Shown: in pieces, positions 54,620 through 62,635 of the stretch | Layout: each line of letters starts with the position of its first letter | How positions within the stretch are numbered: the stretch's first letter is position 1 | Source: SB11 sp965222995 | GTDB lineage: Bacteria; Bacteroidota; Bacteroidia; UBA8524 | Length of the DNA stretch: 64,000 bases | Direction: 5' to 3' | Assembly (NCBI GenBank): GCA_965222995.1 | Contig: OZ244977.1 | Location: 558,001-622,000, forward strand | The notes under the pieces: model-generated | Database searches by the model: none | What the model was told of the DNA's origin: nothing | The model's input: only the letters and a program-made list of their open reading frames with translations | Position numbers and translations under genes: made by a program

Positions 54620-55870
54620 ATGAAAACAATAAAAAACCTACTCGTTTTACCATTATTGTTTACTAGTTTACTACTCACTGCCCAACAAGTAATAAAGAAA
54701 CCTTTATTACAATTGAAAGGGCATAAAGGTATAGTTGAAGGAATTGCTTACTCACCCAATGGTAAATACATTGCATCAACCGGCTGGGACAAAACCATTA
54801 AAATTTGGAGTGTAGATAGTGGCAAACTGGTTCATAGCTTTAAAGCTCATGATGGAGCTGTGAGATGTTTGGCATATAGTCGTGATGGCAAAATGCTTAT
54901 TTCAGGGGCAAGGGATAACTCTGTGAAAATTTGGGATACCTCTTACAATGCAAAATATAACCTTTTTGGGCATCAGAATATAATAAATGCTGTCGTTATC
55001 GCTCCCAGCTTGCGTTATGCCTACTCAGGCGGTGATGATATGCAGCTTAAGGTATGGGATTTGAAAAAGAAAGGAGAATCGCGTACACTTAAAAAAATGC
55101 CACGTAAAATTAATGCTATTGCGGTAAGTGTAAGGGGAAGAGATATTTATGTAGCTACAGAAGGTCCTGATATATATAATCTAACGGCAGCGGGAAAAGA
55201 AAAGAATGCTTTTTCAGGTCACACGGATGAGGTTAATGATTTAGCTTATGCACTAAACAACCGCTATTTAATTTCGGGCTCATCTGATAAAACAGCAATT
55301 ATTTGGGATGTTAAAAATGGAAAAGTAGTGCATACCCTTGTAGGGCATACCTGGAAGGTTACCCAAGTAGCTTTTTCAAACGACTCTCGCTTTGCTATAA
55401 CGGGGTCTACAGACGGGACAATAAAAATTTGGGATGTTGAAACCGGCAAGCAATTATACTCATACGAAAATGGAGTTAACGCCATTACCTCTTTAGCTTT
55501 TTCACCTGATATTACCCGAATAGCTTCGGCAGCTATGGTAAACAGTTATGTTGATGAGGATAAGAAAAACTTAATTTACCTGTGGGACAGTAAACAAGAG
55601 TTGGTTACTGTTACCAAGGCTCGCATACAACGACAACGTTTAGATTCTATTGCCAAAGCAAAAAAAGAGTTTAAAAGGCAAAGAGATTCGGCAATAAGAG
55701 CTAAGGATTCACTTAAACGCGTTGAGAGGCAACGTAAAATTGAAGAAAAGAAAAAGGCTATAGAAAAACGAAAAAAAGAGTTGGAAGAACAAGAAAAGAA
55801 AAAGAATAAAGGAACTCCAAAAAAAGAAAAATCAGGCTACGCAATTCTGGAAGAAGAATTTAACATTTAA
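54620..55870 (+). CDS. Secreted WD40-repeat protein with C-terminal coiled coil
   Basis: A 416-residue secreted protein with signal peptide MKTIKNLLVLPLLFTSLLLTA. Six or seven WD40 repeats follow (about 35-325), with IKIWSVDSGKLVHSF, VKIWDTS, LKVWDLK, AIIWDVKNGK, IKIWDVETGK and a final IYLWDSKQ. The last 75 residues are a highly charged coiled coil (RQRDSAIRAKDSLKRVERQRKIEEKKKAIEKRKKELEEQ, cited in part). It is likely an envelope scaffold. The start is ATG 54620 because of the signal peptide. The 3' end overlaps the convergent gene by 4 bases. Confidence 0.82.
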   Translation: MKTIKNLLVLPLLFTSLLLTAQQVIKKPLLQLKGHKGIVEGIAYSPNGKYIASTGWDKTIKIWSVDSGKLVHSFKAHDGAVRCLAYSRDGKMLISGARDNSVKIWDTSYNAKYNLFGHQNIINAVVIAPSLRYAYSGGDDMQLKVWDLKKKGESRTLKKMPRKINAIAVSVRGRDIYVATEGPDIYNLTAAGKEKNAFSGHTDEVNDLAYALNNRYLISGSSDKTAIIWDVKNGKVVHTLVGHTWKVTQVAFSNDSRFAITGSTDGTIKIWDVETGKQLYSYENGVNAITSLAFSPDITRIASAAMVNSYVDEDKKNLIYLWDSKQELVTVTKARIQRQRLDSIAKAKKEFKRQRDSAIRAKDSLKRVERQRKIEEKKKAIEKRKKELEEQEKKKNKGTPKKEKSGYAILEEEFNI

Positions 55871-56301
55871 TCTATATGGGGCACCTTAACACGTATGTAC
55901 ACTAAATCTACATAATTGTTTAATTGTGTGTTAGGTACAGAAAAAATCAATTTGTCTTCTTCAATACTTTTTATGTTATACTCAATACCTTCAAGTTTTG
56001 CATTAAAAATTACTAACTGTTTGCTTTTAGCATCATATTGATAGGTATTAGCCATTTTAGTTTTTTCGGTATTGCCAAAATAATGGGTAGCGGGTGAGCC
56101 AAAAAACAAGCTGTCTTTTAAAAATATTCTATACTCTTCTTTTAAGTGCGTGGGTAGCATATCGTTATGCTCTACTACCCAAACCCCTTGCAGTAGCTGG
56201 AAAGGACTAATGATTTCTATTTTTTCTGCTGTGTTTTCCTGTGCAGACGCTAAACCAAAAGAGAACAATAGTATAAAAATACTAAGAATCAATTTTTTCA
56301 T
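55867..56301 (-). CDS. Secreted lipocalin-like protein, unknown function
   Basis: A 144-residue protein with signal peptide MKKLILSIFILLFSFGLASA. The mature domain begins with QLLQGVWVVEHNDMLP and has the beta-strand pattern of lipocalin-like envelope proteins (YQYDAKSKQLVIFNAKLEGIEYNIKSI). No lipobox, so it is periplasmic or secreted. It is convergent with and overlaps the WD40 gene by 4 bases. No partner nearby. Confidence 0.6.
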   Translation of the reverse strand: MKKLILSIFILLFSFGLASAQENTAEKIEIISPFQLLQGVWVVEHNDMLPTHLKEEYRIFLKDSLFFGSPATHYFGNTEKTKMANTYQYDAKSKQLVIFNAKLEGIEYNIKSIEEDKLIFSVPNTQLNNYVDLVYIRVKVPHID

Positions 56302-56379
56302 AACCTTTAAACCAGTTTCAACTATAAAGATAGTGATTTTGAAATTAATGTTGCTTTTAGTCGTTTATATAGTAAGAAA

Positions 56380-56661
56380 CTATTTTCCTAAATCTTCTTC
56401 GGTTAATCCTCGAGCAAATAGTTTTGCTTTCAGTATTTCAAATTGTTCTTCCTCATGTATTCGGTTTTTATCTTCTACTAAGCCAATATTTAAAGAGTAT
56501 CTACAGTTAAAGATTTCAATACCCACCAAAGAAATCTTTACTTTATTATTAATCCATTCGATAACCCCCAAATCAAAATTTCCGAATTTTTCTAAGTCTG
56601 TTTTAGTTGGTTCACCCAGTAAATCAGTGATATGATCTTTCAAGTAATGAAACCTTTTCAT
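56380..56661 (-). CDS. Small protein of unknown function
   Basis: A 93-residue protein without a signal peptide, with DLLGEPTKTDLEKFGNFDLGVIEWINNKVKISLVGIEIF, a plausible small beta-alpha fold, and an acidic-charged C-terminus (IHEEEQFEILKAKLFARGLTEEDLGK). ATG start at 56661. It lies 38 bases downstream of another small orphan. I do not recognise either. Confidence 0.5.
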   Translation of the reverse strand: MKRFHYLKDHITDLLGEPTKTDLEKFGNFDLGVIEWINNKVKISLVGIEIFNCRYSLNIGLVEDKNRIHEEEQFEILKAKLFARGLTEEDLGK

Positions 56662-56699
56662 TCCATCATCATCATGCCCTATATTCTCTGTGATTTCAG

Positions 56700-57041
56700 T
56701 TATAGGATAATGCCAAAGCCAAAAATGTATTTCATAGTCTCAAGGTGGCACTCTTCACCATCAAGAATATTATGCTTTCCTAAGTACCAATTAACCCTAT
56801 CTCCGCTATTTCTCCTTTGTTCTTTATACTTTCCAAGCTTGTTAAAGGGAGTATTCCAAGGAATAAATACACCTTTATCTTCAAGTAAAAGACCCTTTTG
56901 GAGGTTACTCCATACTTGTTGCCTCTTTATTTCTTTATTGCTAGAATAAGGATATGTATAAGTATAATTCAGCTTCTCTGTCTTTTTGAGAAGTGATAAT
57001 AGCTCAGCGATTTTATCCTTAAATAGATGTAAAAGCATCAT
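56700..57041 (-). CDS. Small protein of unknown function
   Basis: A 113-residue protein from ATG 57041, starting MMLLHLFKDKIAELLSLLKKTEKLNY, with a possible amphipathic N-terminal helix, then TYPYSSNKEIKRQQVWSNLQKGLLLEDKGVFIPWNTPF, resembling a small soluble protein. The frame extends to 57068 at a TTG, which would overlap the hutU stop; the ATG is a better start. It follows hutU by 16 bases on the same strand, so it may be cotranscribed. No known motif. Confidence 0.5.
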   Translation of the reverse strand: MMLLHLFKDKIAELLSLLKKTEKLNYTYTYPYSSNKEIKRQQVWSNLQKGLLLEDKGVFIPWNTPFNKLGKYKEQRRNSGDRVNWYLGKHNILDGEECHLETMKYIFGFGIIL

Positions 57042-57057
57042 AATTTTGATGCAATTA

Positions 57058-58737
57058 CTATAAAGCAACCGTTTCTTTTGAGGCTAAACGTTCTTTAATA
57101 TCTAAGCGGTGTTTGCGTGCGGTATCTTGTGCAATATCATATCCTGCATCAGCATGGCGAATAACCCCCATAGCAGGGTCGTTATGTAACACACGGTACA
57201 GTCTGCGCTCAGCATCTTCAGTACCGTCTGCCAATATCACCATACCTGCGTGTATAGAATAGCCCATACCTACACCGCCGCCATGGTGAATACTTACCCA
57301 ACTGGCACCCCCGGCAGTGTTTATTAATGAGTTAAGTATAGGCCAATCGGCAACGGCATCACTACCGTCTTTCATAGCTTCTGTTTCACGATTTGGCGAT
57401 GCTACCGAGCCTGTATCTAAATGGTCTCTGCCAATAACTATTGGGGCTTTTACTTTACCCTCTTTAACCAAATTGTTAAAAGCAATACCAGCCTTTTCAC
57501 GTTCGCCTTGTCCTAACCAGCAAATGCGGGCGGGCAAACCTTGAAACTCAATTTTTTCTTGAGCCATTTTTATCCAACGGTGCAAGCTTTCATGTTCAGG
57601 AAACAGCTCTAATAAAACACGGTCGGTTTCATAAATATCTTGTGGGTCTCCTGATAAGGCTGCCCAGCGGAAAGGCCCACGCCCTTCACAAAACTGCGGA
57701 CGGATAAATGCCGGCACAAATCCGGGAAAATCAAAAGCGTTTTTCACTCCTTTTTCTAAGGCTCTTCCGCGAAGATTATTACCATAATCAAAAGTGATAC
57801 TTCCTTTTTTCTGAAATTCAAGCATTAACTCTACATGGCGTGCCATACTCTCATAGCTTAGCTCTACATATTTATCAGGGTTTTCCTTTCTTAAACGGTC
57901 TGCCGCTTCAACATCTAAAGTGTGAGGAAAATATCCCACTAAGGGGTCGTGTGCACTGGTTTGGTCGGTAAGGCTATCAGGAATAACACCTCTGTCCATC
58001 ATGCGTTGCAATAAATTTACTGCATTGGCTACAACCGCTATAGATACAGCTTTACCTTCTTCTTTGGCTTTTAATGCCATATCTATACCTTCATCAATAT
58101 TGCGGGTCATTACATCGCAATAGCGGGTTTGCAAACGTTTGCGAACACGCCACTCTTCAACTTCAGCAGCTAGGCAAACTCCCTCATTCATAGTAATAGC
58201 AAGTGGCTGTGCACCTCCCATTCCGCCTAAGCCTGCGGTTACATTTAATGTGCCTTTAAGGGAACCGCCATAATGTTGGCGGGCTAGTTCTGCAAAAGTT
58301 TCATAAGTACCTTGTACAATACCTTGCGAGCCTATATATATCCAGCTACCGGCAGTCATTTGCCCGTACATCATCAATCCTTTTTTGTCTAACTCTCTAA
58401 AATGCTCCCAGTTTGCCCAGTTGGGTACCAACATACTGTTAGAGATAAGTACACGAGGGGCATCTTTATGGGTAGGTAAAATACCTACAGGCTTTCCGCT
58501 TTGTATAAGCAGGGTTTCATCTTCTTCTAAATCGCGTAGGGCTTTTACAATTAAGTCTAAGCTTTCCCAATTACGTGCAGCCTTACCTAAACCACCATAT
58601 ACTATAAGGTCTTCGGGGCGTTCTGCTACTTCACTGTCTAAGTTATTCATTAGCATGCGTAGGGCAGCCTCCTGTACCCAACCTTTACAACTAATTTCTG
58701 TTCCTCTCGGTATTTTTAAATCGTTTATACTTATCAT
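57058..58737 (-). CDS. hutU: Urocanate hydratase
   Basis: A 559-residue urocanase, which uses tightly bound NAD+ to convert urocanate to imidazolonepropionate in histidine breakdown. Landmarks are RGTEISCKGWVQEAALRML, IVYGGLGKAARNWES, AGLGGMGGAQPLAITMNEG (the NAD+ binding GxGxxG region), GRDHLDTGSVASPNRETEAMKDGSDAVADWPILN and SWVSIHHGGGVGMGYSIHAG with the catalytic-site Cys/Ser/His region. Full length. No hutH, hutI or hutG is in the window. Confidence 0.95.
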   Translation of the reverse strand: MISINDLKIPRGTEISCKGWVQEAALRMLMNNLDSEVAERPEDLIVYGGLGKAARNWESLDLIVKALRDLEEDETLLIQSGKPVGILPTHKDAPRVLISNSMLVPNWANWEHFRELDKKGLMMYGQMTAGSWIYIGSQGIVQGTYETFAELARQHYGGSLKGTLNVTAGLGGMGGAQPLAITMNEGVCLAAEVEEWRVRKRLQTRYCDVMTRNIDEGIDMALKAKEEGKAVSIAVVANAVNLLQRMMDRGVIPDSLTDQTSAHDPLVGYFPHTLDVEAADRLRKENPDKYVELSYESMARHVELMLEFQKKGSITFDYGNNLRGRALEKGVKNAFDFPGFVPAFIRPQFCEGRGPFRWAALSGDPQDIYETDRVLLELFPEHESLHRWIKMAQEKIEFQGLPARICWLGQGEREKAGIAFNNLVKEGKVKAPIVIGRDHLDTGSVASPNRETEAMKDGSDAVADWPILNSLINTAGGASWVSIHHGGGVGMGYSIHAGMVILADGTEDAERRLYRVLHNDPAMGVIRHADAGYDIAQDTARKHRLDIKERLASKETVAL

Positions 58738-58820
58738 ATCCTAAATTCTTATTTCTTGTAACAGTATGGGGCAAAAATAGTTCAAATAATCAAAGGCTTT
58801 ATAGTTAGGTATGGCATTTG

Positions 58821-58828
58821 TATATTTG
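58821..58828 (+). promoter_or_regulatory. Predicted -7 element TATATTTG of Fur-family gene
   Basis: TATATTTG matches TAnnTTTG and ends 2 bases before the ATG at 58831. If this box works, the transcript is leaderless or begins near the codons at 58831-58836. It overlaps the palindrome at 58826-58842. Confidence 0.5.
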
Positions 58829-58841
58829 CAATGGTGTTGCA
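58827..58841. promoter_or_regulatory. 7-1-7 palindrome over the start of the Fur-family gene (likely autoregulatory operator)
   Basis: TGCAATGGTGTTGCA. Its flanks extend it to TTGCAATGGTGTTGCAA (58826-58842), where the outer six pairs are perfect. It overlaps the -7 box and the ATG 58831. It resembles TGCAACAATGTTGCA at 61901. The position is what a Fur-family repressor would need for autoregulation. Confidence 0.6.
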
Positions 58842-59259
58842 ACAAGAACATACAAAAGCAGTAGATACACTTAAAAGCCATAAGCTGCGTATCACAGAAA
58901 CCCGAACTAAGGTTTTAGGCTTATTTATGAACGGACATTTAGCCCTGAAACAGTCTGATGTTGAAGATGCTTTGGGTACTAAGTACGACCGTGTTACTAT
59001 TTATCGTACTTTAAATTCTTTTTTAGAAAGTGGCATTATCCATAAAATACCTGACGATAGCGGGGCTACTCAATATGCTTTGTGCGATAATTGTGATGCA
59101 CACGAACACCATGATGAGCATATCCATTTTAAATGCACCAAGTGCAATAAGCTGGAGTGTTTAGACCACTATACCGTACCTAAATTTGAAGTTCCTTTAG
59201 GATATACTGTAGCCTCTGCCGATATGGTAGTAATAGGCATTTGTGCAGAGTGTACTTAG
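58831..59259 (+). CDS. Fur-family transcriptional regulator (Zur-like)
   Basis: A 142-residue Fur-family regulator. N-terminal winged helix (about 10-80; ITETRTKVLGLF, YDRVTIYRTLNSFLESGIIHKI), then a metal-sensing domain with a His-rich HEHHDEHIHFKC (91-102), structural zinc cysteines CTKC (C102, C105) and CAEC (C138, C141), and CDNC (C85, C88). The extra His/Cys favours a Zur-like (zinc) sensor over Fur, but PerR is not excluded. The start is ATG 58831; a GTG at 58834 is an alternative. Convergent overlap of 4 bases with the TlpA gene. A 7-1-7 palindrome over its start suggests autoregulation. Confidence 0.85.
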   Translation: MVLQQEHTKAVDTLKSHKLRITETRTKVLGLFMNGHLALKQSDVEDALGTKYDRVTIYRTLNSFLESGIIHKIPDDSGATQYALCDNCDAHEHHDEHIHFKCTKCNKLECLDHYTVPKFEVPLGYTVASADMVVIGICAECT

Positions 59260-60143
59260 TCTTTTAGTTCTCTAGAAATTAAGTTCTCATATTGCTGAAA
59301 CTTATAGTTTTCTGATGTTGCGTTTGAAGAACCAACAACATGCCGAATAATTTTTCCATTTTTATCTACAAGAAACTGTTGGGGAACTCCTTGAATATTT
59401 AAATGTGATGTGAGTTTTCCATCAACATCATAAAGTATTTTAATACCTTTATTAGCAAAATATTTATTTGTAAAGGCTTGTTTGTAAGTATCTATCCTGC
59501 CTGTATTTAGTAATATTACTTCAAAATTCTCTTTTTTAAATTTATCTTGTACTTTAGTAAGTAATGGTAATTGTTCGATACAAGGCAAGCAACTGTTTCT
59601 ATAAAATTCAAATAGAATAATTTTGCCTTGTAAATTGCCAATATTAGTTTTAATTGAGTCTTTGTTTAAAAGTGCATGTGGCGGGGTGCCATTATATATA
59701 TTTGTATTCAGTTTTGGTGATGTTAAGTTATCGATTAACTCATCCCAACGCCCTATTGAGTTGGCATAAATTATATTACTAATGGATACAAAAACAATAA
59801 AAACTATAACTATGTAAGTTTTTTTTAATGAATGGACTAAATAACCTAAGTAGAACGAAAGGGTTGCCCAAAAAGGTAGTAGAGGCAAATCATGCCAAAA
59901 CATTATTTGATGAGAATTATATGTTGAAAGTATGATGTATAAAGAAGGCAAGAGTAATAAAATAACCTCTAGCAATTTTATTTTTTTTGATTTAACTATA
60001 AGACCTATAATAAAAAACAGAGTTGAAATTACTGTTGGTCTAAAGTATATATTTTCAATATAGCCGCTTCTAGTAAAACTCCATACTGTAACAACTCCAA
60101 ATCCTAGAACTAATAAGATTATATATTTTAATATTTTTTTCAT
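59256..60143 (-). CDS. Membrane-bound thioredoxin-fold (TlpA/ResA-like) protein
   Basis: A 295-residue protein from ATG 60143: about five membrane segments (5-22, 36-51, 57-73, 88-105, 110-127), then a thioredoxin-fold domain from about residue 140. It has the redox motif C185-L-P-C188 (FEFYRNSCLPCIEQLP) and the cis-Pro P254 in QGVPQQFLVDKNG. It would sit in the inner membrane with its thioredoxin domain probably outside the cytosol. It is downstream of a lipoprotein with an eight-Cys tail (60 bases), so disulfide handling of that protein is a plausible role. It could also serve general envelope redox. Confidence 0.8.
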   Translation of the reverse strand: MKKILKYIILLVLGFGVVTVWSFTRSGYIENIYFRPTVISTLFFIIGLIVKSKKIKLLEVILLLLPSLYIILSTYNSHQIMFWHDLPLLPFWATLSFYLGYLVHSLKKTYIVIVFIVFVSISNIIYANSIGRWDELIDNLTSPKLNTNIYNGTPPHALLNKDSIKTNIGNLQGKIILFEFYRNSCLPCIEQLPLLTKVQDKFKKENFEVILLNTGRIDTYKQAFTNKYFANKGIKILYDVDGKLTSHLNIQGVPQQFLVDKNGKIIRHVVGSSNATSENYKFQQYENLISRELKD

Positions 60144-60203
60144 TTTAAATAGTTCCAGTTTAATTAAGTTTATTAACTGGAACAATTACGACACTGTAAT
60201 TTA

Positions 60204-60857
60204 CTATGGGATATTCAGTGCAATAGGGCATAAACCATCACAAGCCCACCTCCAAAAAGTGCCACAACCCGACTTTTTCTTTTTACATGAGTTTCTTTTT
60301 TCACAATCACCTAAAAAAGGGATGCACCAATCTGAACCAGAAGAACATTTACAATTATTATTATCATCCTCTTCAAATATATCATCATTTAAATAGTTGG
60401 GGTCAATGTCATCTAATGTATTTACTATTCTTTTAATAGTATTTTCATTGAAGTTCGGAATAGCTGATGCCACCCATGTTGGTTCAAATGTATTTTTAAA
60501 ACTGATGTCTTCAGCACTCCCATCGGTGAATAAATTAATACTCAACTGGTTAAAAATACTATTCAAATCACTTAACTGTGCAGAGTTCCATACTGTTAAT
60601 CCTAACACCTGGTTTTTCTTATCCAACCAAATATTATATTTCTCTGTGGGCGTACAAGTATTGTAAGTAGCTTTCCTTACTGATGGAGAAAGAGTTAGGA
60701 GATATGCTCTTGTAATTGTTGTTTTACGTTGAAAGGCTACTTTTTCATCACTATTATTAATTTGAGGTTCTGTTTCAGACTGAGTGGTTTTAGTGCAAGA
60801 ACTCATTATTAATAGCCCGGCTATTAATAATGCAAATTGACTTTTTAATTGTTTCAT
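60204..60857 (-). CDS. Lipoprotein with eight-cysteine fulvocin-C-like C-terminal domain
   Basis: A 217-residue lipoprotein with lipobox MSSC (C21). Residues 40-160 are of unknown fold, with an Asp/Asn-rich acidic hinge (DDIDPNYLNDDIFEEDDNNN, cited in part). The last 49 residues are Cys-rich with eight cysteines at 169, 171, 178, 185, 191, 198, 206 and 210 (CKCSSGSDWC, GCGTFWRWACDGLC), resembling the myxobacterial bacteriocin fulvocin C family in length and number of cysteines, from memory of that family. The next gene is a TlpA-type redox protein. A 7-1-7 palindrome lies upstream (60992-61006). Bacteriocin activity is not shown. It could also be a structural or metal-binding domain. Confidence 0.65.
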   Translation of the reverse strand: MKQLKSQFALLIAGLLIMSSCTKTTQSETEPQINNSDEKVAFQRKTTITRAYLLTLSPSVRKATYNTCTPTEKYNIWLDKKNQVLGLTVWNSAQLSDLNSIFNQLSINLFTDGSAEDISFKNTFEPTWVASAIPNFNENTIKRIVNTLDDIDPNYLNDDIFEEDDNNNCKCSSGSDWCIPFLGDCEKRNSCKKKKSGCGTFWRWACDGLCPIALNIP

Positions 60858-60991
60858 TTCAAGAATTACTTAAGTTAATGAATTGATAATTACGCAATAT
60901 CAATATTAAGTTTTAATTACTTAACTTTAATAAAACAAGTTTTAGTATTTCCGCTTATCTAATTTTTTTTAATACTAGTAATGATGTTTTT

Positions 60992-61006
60992 GGTAACATC
61001 GTTGCA
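60992..61006. promoter_or_regulatory. 7-1-7 palindrome-family site upstream of fulvocin-like operon
   Basis: Plus strand GGTAACATCGTTGCA (minus strand TGCAACGATGTTACC). It shares the core CAAC(A/G)ATGTT with the sites at 61901, 61874 and 26993. Four of seven arm pairs match. It lies 135 bases upstream of the fulvocin-like gene. Confidence 0.45.
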
Positions 61007-61011
61007 TAAAA

Positions 61012-61040
61012 AACCCCTTCACTTTGTAAGCAAAGGGGCT
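61012..61040 (-). terminator. Likely Rho-independent terminator of the DUF4625 gene
   Basis: On the minus strand AGCCCCTTTGC, a loop, then GAAGGGG and TTTTTT. The stem is CCCCTT/AAGGGG, with an alternative CTTTG/CAAAG pairing, and a T-run follows. It is 34 bases past the DUF4625 stop. Confidence 0.65.
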
Positions 61041-61074
61041 CAACCTATATACTAATTACAATTATGAAAAAGAT

Positions 61075-61839
61075 TTAATCCCAGTGTACATGATACTCAA
61101 CATCAGCATCGTTGTTTTTCAGGTCAAAGGCTTCAATAATTAATTCGTATTCACCTTTTGGCCAAGATGGATCAAAAACAATTTTCTCAGTAAAATTTTC
61201 TCCCGTCCCGCTTAAGTTTCCATCAATATCTACATAATTTTTTTCTGTTCCTTCATGTATAAGCTTAATTTCATAACTCTTCAAGCCTTTATCATCTCCT
61301 ACAGTACCCTCAATTGTAATTTCATTACTATTTTTTAATTCTATTTCATTATTTGCATCAGGTGCAGGAGTGGTATTTACATTAAGAGTTGGGGCTATTA
61401 AATCTTCGGCGTTTTTTATTACTATTTCAGAAACAATAAAGTCAGCCTCATTGCCGGCTTTGTCAATTACTCGCATCGTAAAATCATAATTTCCAGCAGC
61501 TATATCAATGGGTAAAGTAATTTTAAAATTCAAATTAGCCGTTTTACCACTCAAATTAATAATACTGTCCCACTCAAAAGCAGGTGAGCCATTTTTCATG
61601 TGGGCATGTCCATCAAAGTTTTCGTGTATTTCTATCTTAGCCTGGCTAAGCTCAGTATCATCGTTAATGGTAGCTGAAATTGTAATATCATTCCCAGATG
61701 TAAACTCATCATCTTTTGAAGGGCTATTTAGCTGTACTGATGGCTTAGTGGTATCTTTTGGGCTGTTGTCATCATCTTTTTTACATGATGAGATACCTAT
61801 TAATAGTAAGGCTGCAAGTGCTAAACTTAGTTTTTTCAT
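61075..61839 (-). CDS. DUF4625 family lipoprotein
   Basis: A 254-residue lipoprotein with lipobox ISSC at about residue 19. Two Ig-like units follow: the first (about 27-150) has the DUF4625 mark IEIHENFDGHAHMKNGS with His residues, the second (about 155-254) ends EYHVHWD. I chose ATG 61839, which begins the signal peptide (MKKLSLALAALLLIG). The His pairs could bind metal. A 7-1-7 palindrome lies 35 bases upstream, so it may be regulated with the Fur-family system. Function unknown. Confidence 0.75.
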   Translation of the reverse strand: MKKLSLALAALLLIGISSCKKDDDNSPKDTTKPSVQLNSPSKDDEFTSGNDITISATINDDTELSQAKIEIHENFDGHAHMKNGSPAFEWDSIINLSGKTANLNFKITLPIDIAAGNYDFTMRVIDKAGNEADFIVSEIVIKNAEDLIAPTLNVNTTPAPDANNEIELKNSNEITIEGTVGDDKGLKSYEIKLIHEGTEKNYVDIDGNLSGTGENFTEKIVFDPSWPKGEYELIIEAFDLKNNDADVEYHVHWD

Positions 61840-61873
61840 TTCTATAGTTATTATTTTATATGACTCTTGTTTT

Positions 61874-61888
61874 TGAAACATTGTTGCA
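61874..61888. promoter_or_regulatory. 7-1-7 palindrome upstream of DUF4625 gene
   Basis: TGAAACATTGTTGCA, extended to TTTGAAACATTGTTGCAAA over 61872-61890 with nine arm pairs of which eight match. It is 35 bases upstream of the DUF4625 ATG (61839). Its centre is 27 bases from that of the palindrome at 61901-61915. Confidence 0.6.
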
Positions 61889-61900
61889 AATATAATTAAA

Positions 61901-61915
61901 TGCAACAATGTTGCA
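61901..61915. promoter_or_regulatory. Perfect 7-1-7 palindrome TGCAACAATGTTGCA
   Basis: TGCAACA-A-TGTTGCA, seven pairs all matching around a central A. It lies between the divergent DUF4625 gene and the ECF sigma gene (start 62052), 136 bases upstream of the latter. Its arm AACATTGTTGCA also forms a 12-base inverted repeat with 61877-61888. Confidence 0.65.
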
Positions 61916-62051
61916 AGTAAAAATGCATTTATCAAAGATTGATTATATTGAGGCTATAGATATTTTACATTAAGAGAAATATTTTTAAGTGCGATTACAA
62001 CCCGCCAACCTTAAATACCGTTAATAACATAAACGACCTTCTCCACACGGG

Positions 62052-62609
62052 ATGATTAGTGATAGTGAACTCATAAAAGGATGCATAAACAACGACAGGT
62101 TGTACCAAAAACACCTGTATGAAAAGTATGCCCGAAAAATGTTGACAGTGTGCCTATGCTACACTAGAGACAGTTATGAGGCTGAGAATATTTTGCAAGA
62201 AGGGTTTATAAAGGTATTTGAGAATTTAAAAAAATATAAGCCCGTAGGAAGTTTTGAAGGTTGGATTAGAAGAATAATAGTGAACACGGCTACCGATTAC
62301 TATCGCAAAATGAAACGTGTGAAGTTTATAGAGGTTGATATAGATGAGGCAGGGCACAAAGTATCTACAATAGATATAGACCAATTTGCCACAGAAGATA
62401 TAGTGAAGGCTATACAGAAATTGCCAGAGGGGGGGCGAATGGTATTTACCCTATTTGCCATAGAGGGGTATAGCCACGCAGAGATAGCTGAACAACTGGG
62501 GATTTCTGTAGGAACATCGAAATCTCAGTATGCCAGAGCAAGAACATTATTGCAAACTACACTAAAGAATAGTGAGAGAAATTTTTTTTTAAAACATAAA
62601 ATACTTTAA
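62052..62609 (+). CDS. ECF RNA polymerase sigma factor
   Basis: A 185-residue sigma factor, paralog of the one at 26393. Region 2: LYEKYARKMLTVCLCYTRDSYEAENILQEGFIKVFENLKKYK, then GSFEGWIRRIIVNTATDYYRKMKR. Region 4: LPEGGRMVFTLFAIEGYSHAEIAEQLGISVGTSKSQYARARTLL. Preceded by two 7-1-7 palindromes. It is followed 26 bases later by a membrane-spanning anti-sigma-barrel gene. It likely works with it as a cell-surface signal pair. Confidence 0.88.
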   Translation: MISDSELIKGCINNDRLYQKHLYEKYARKMLTVCLCYTRDSYEAENILQEGFIKVFENLKKYKPVGSFEGWIRRIIVNTATDYYRKMKRVKFIEVDIDEAGHKVSTIDIDQFATEDIVKAIQKLPEGGRMVFTLFAIEGYSHAEIAEQLGISVGTSKSQYARARTLLQTTLKNSERNFFLKHKIL

Positions 62610-62635
62610 AAACATAGCATAAGCTATATAGAGCA

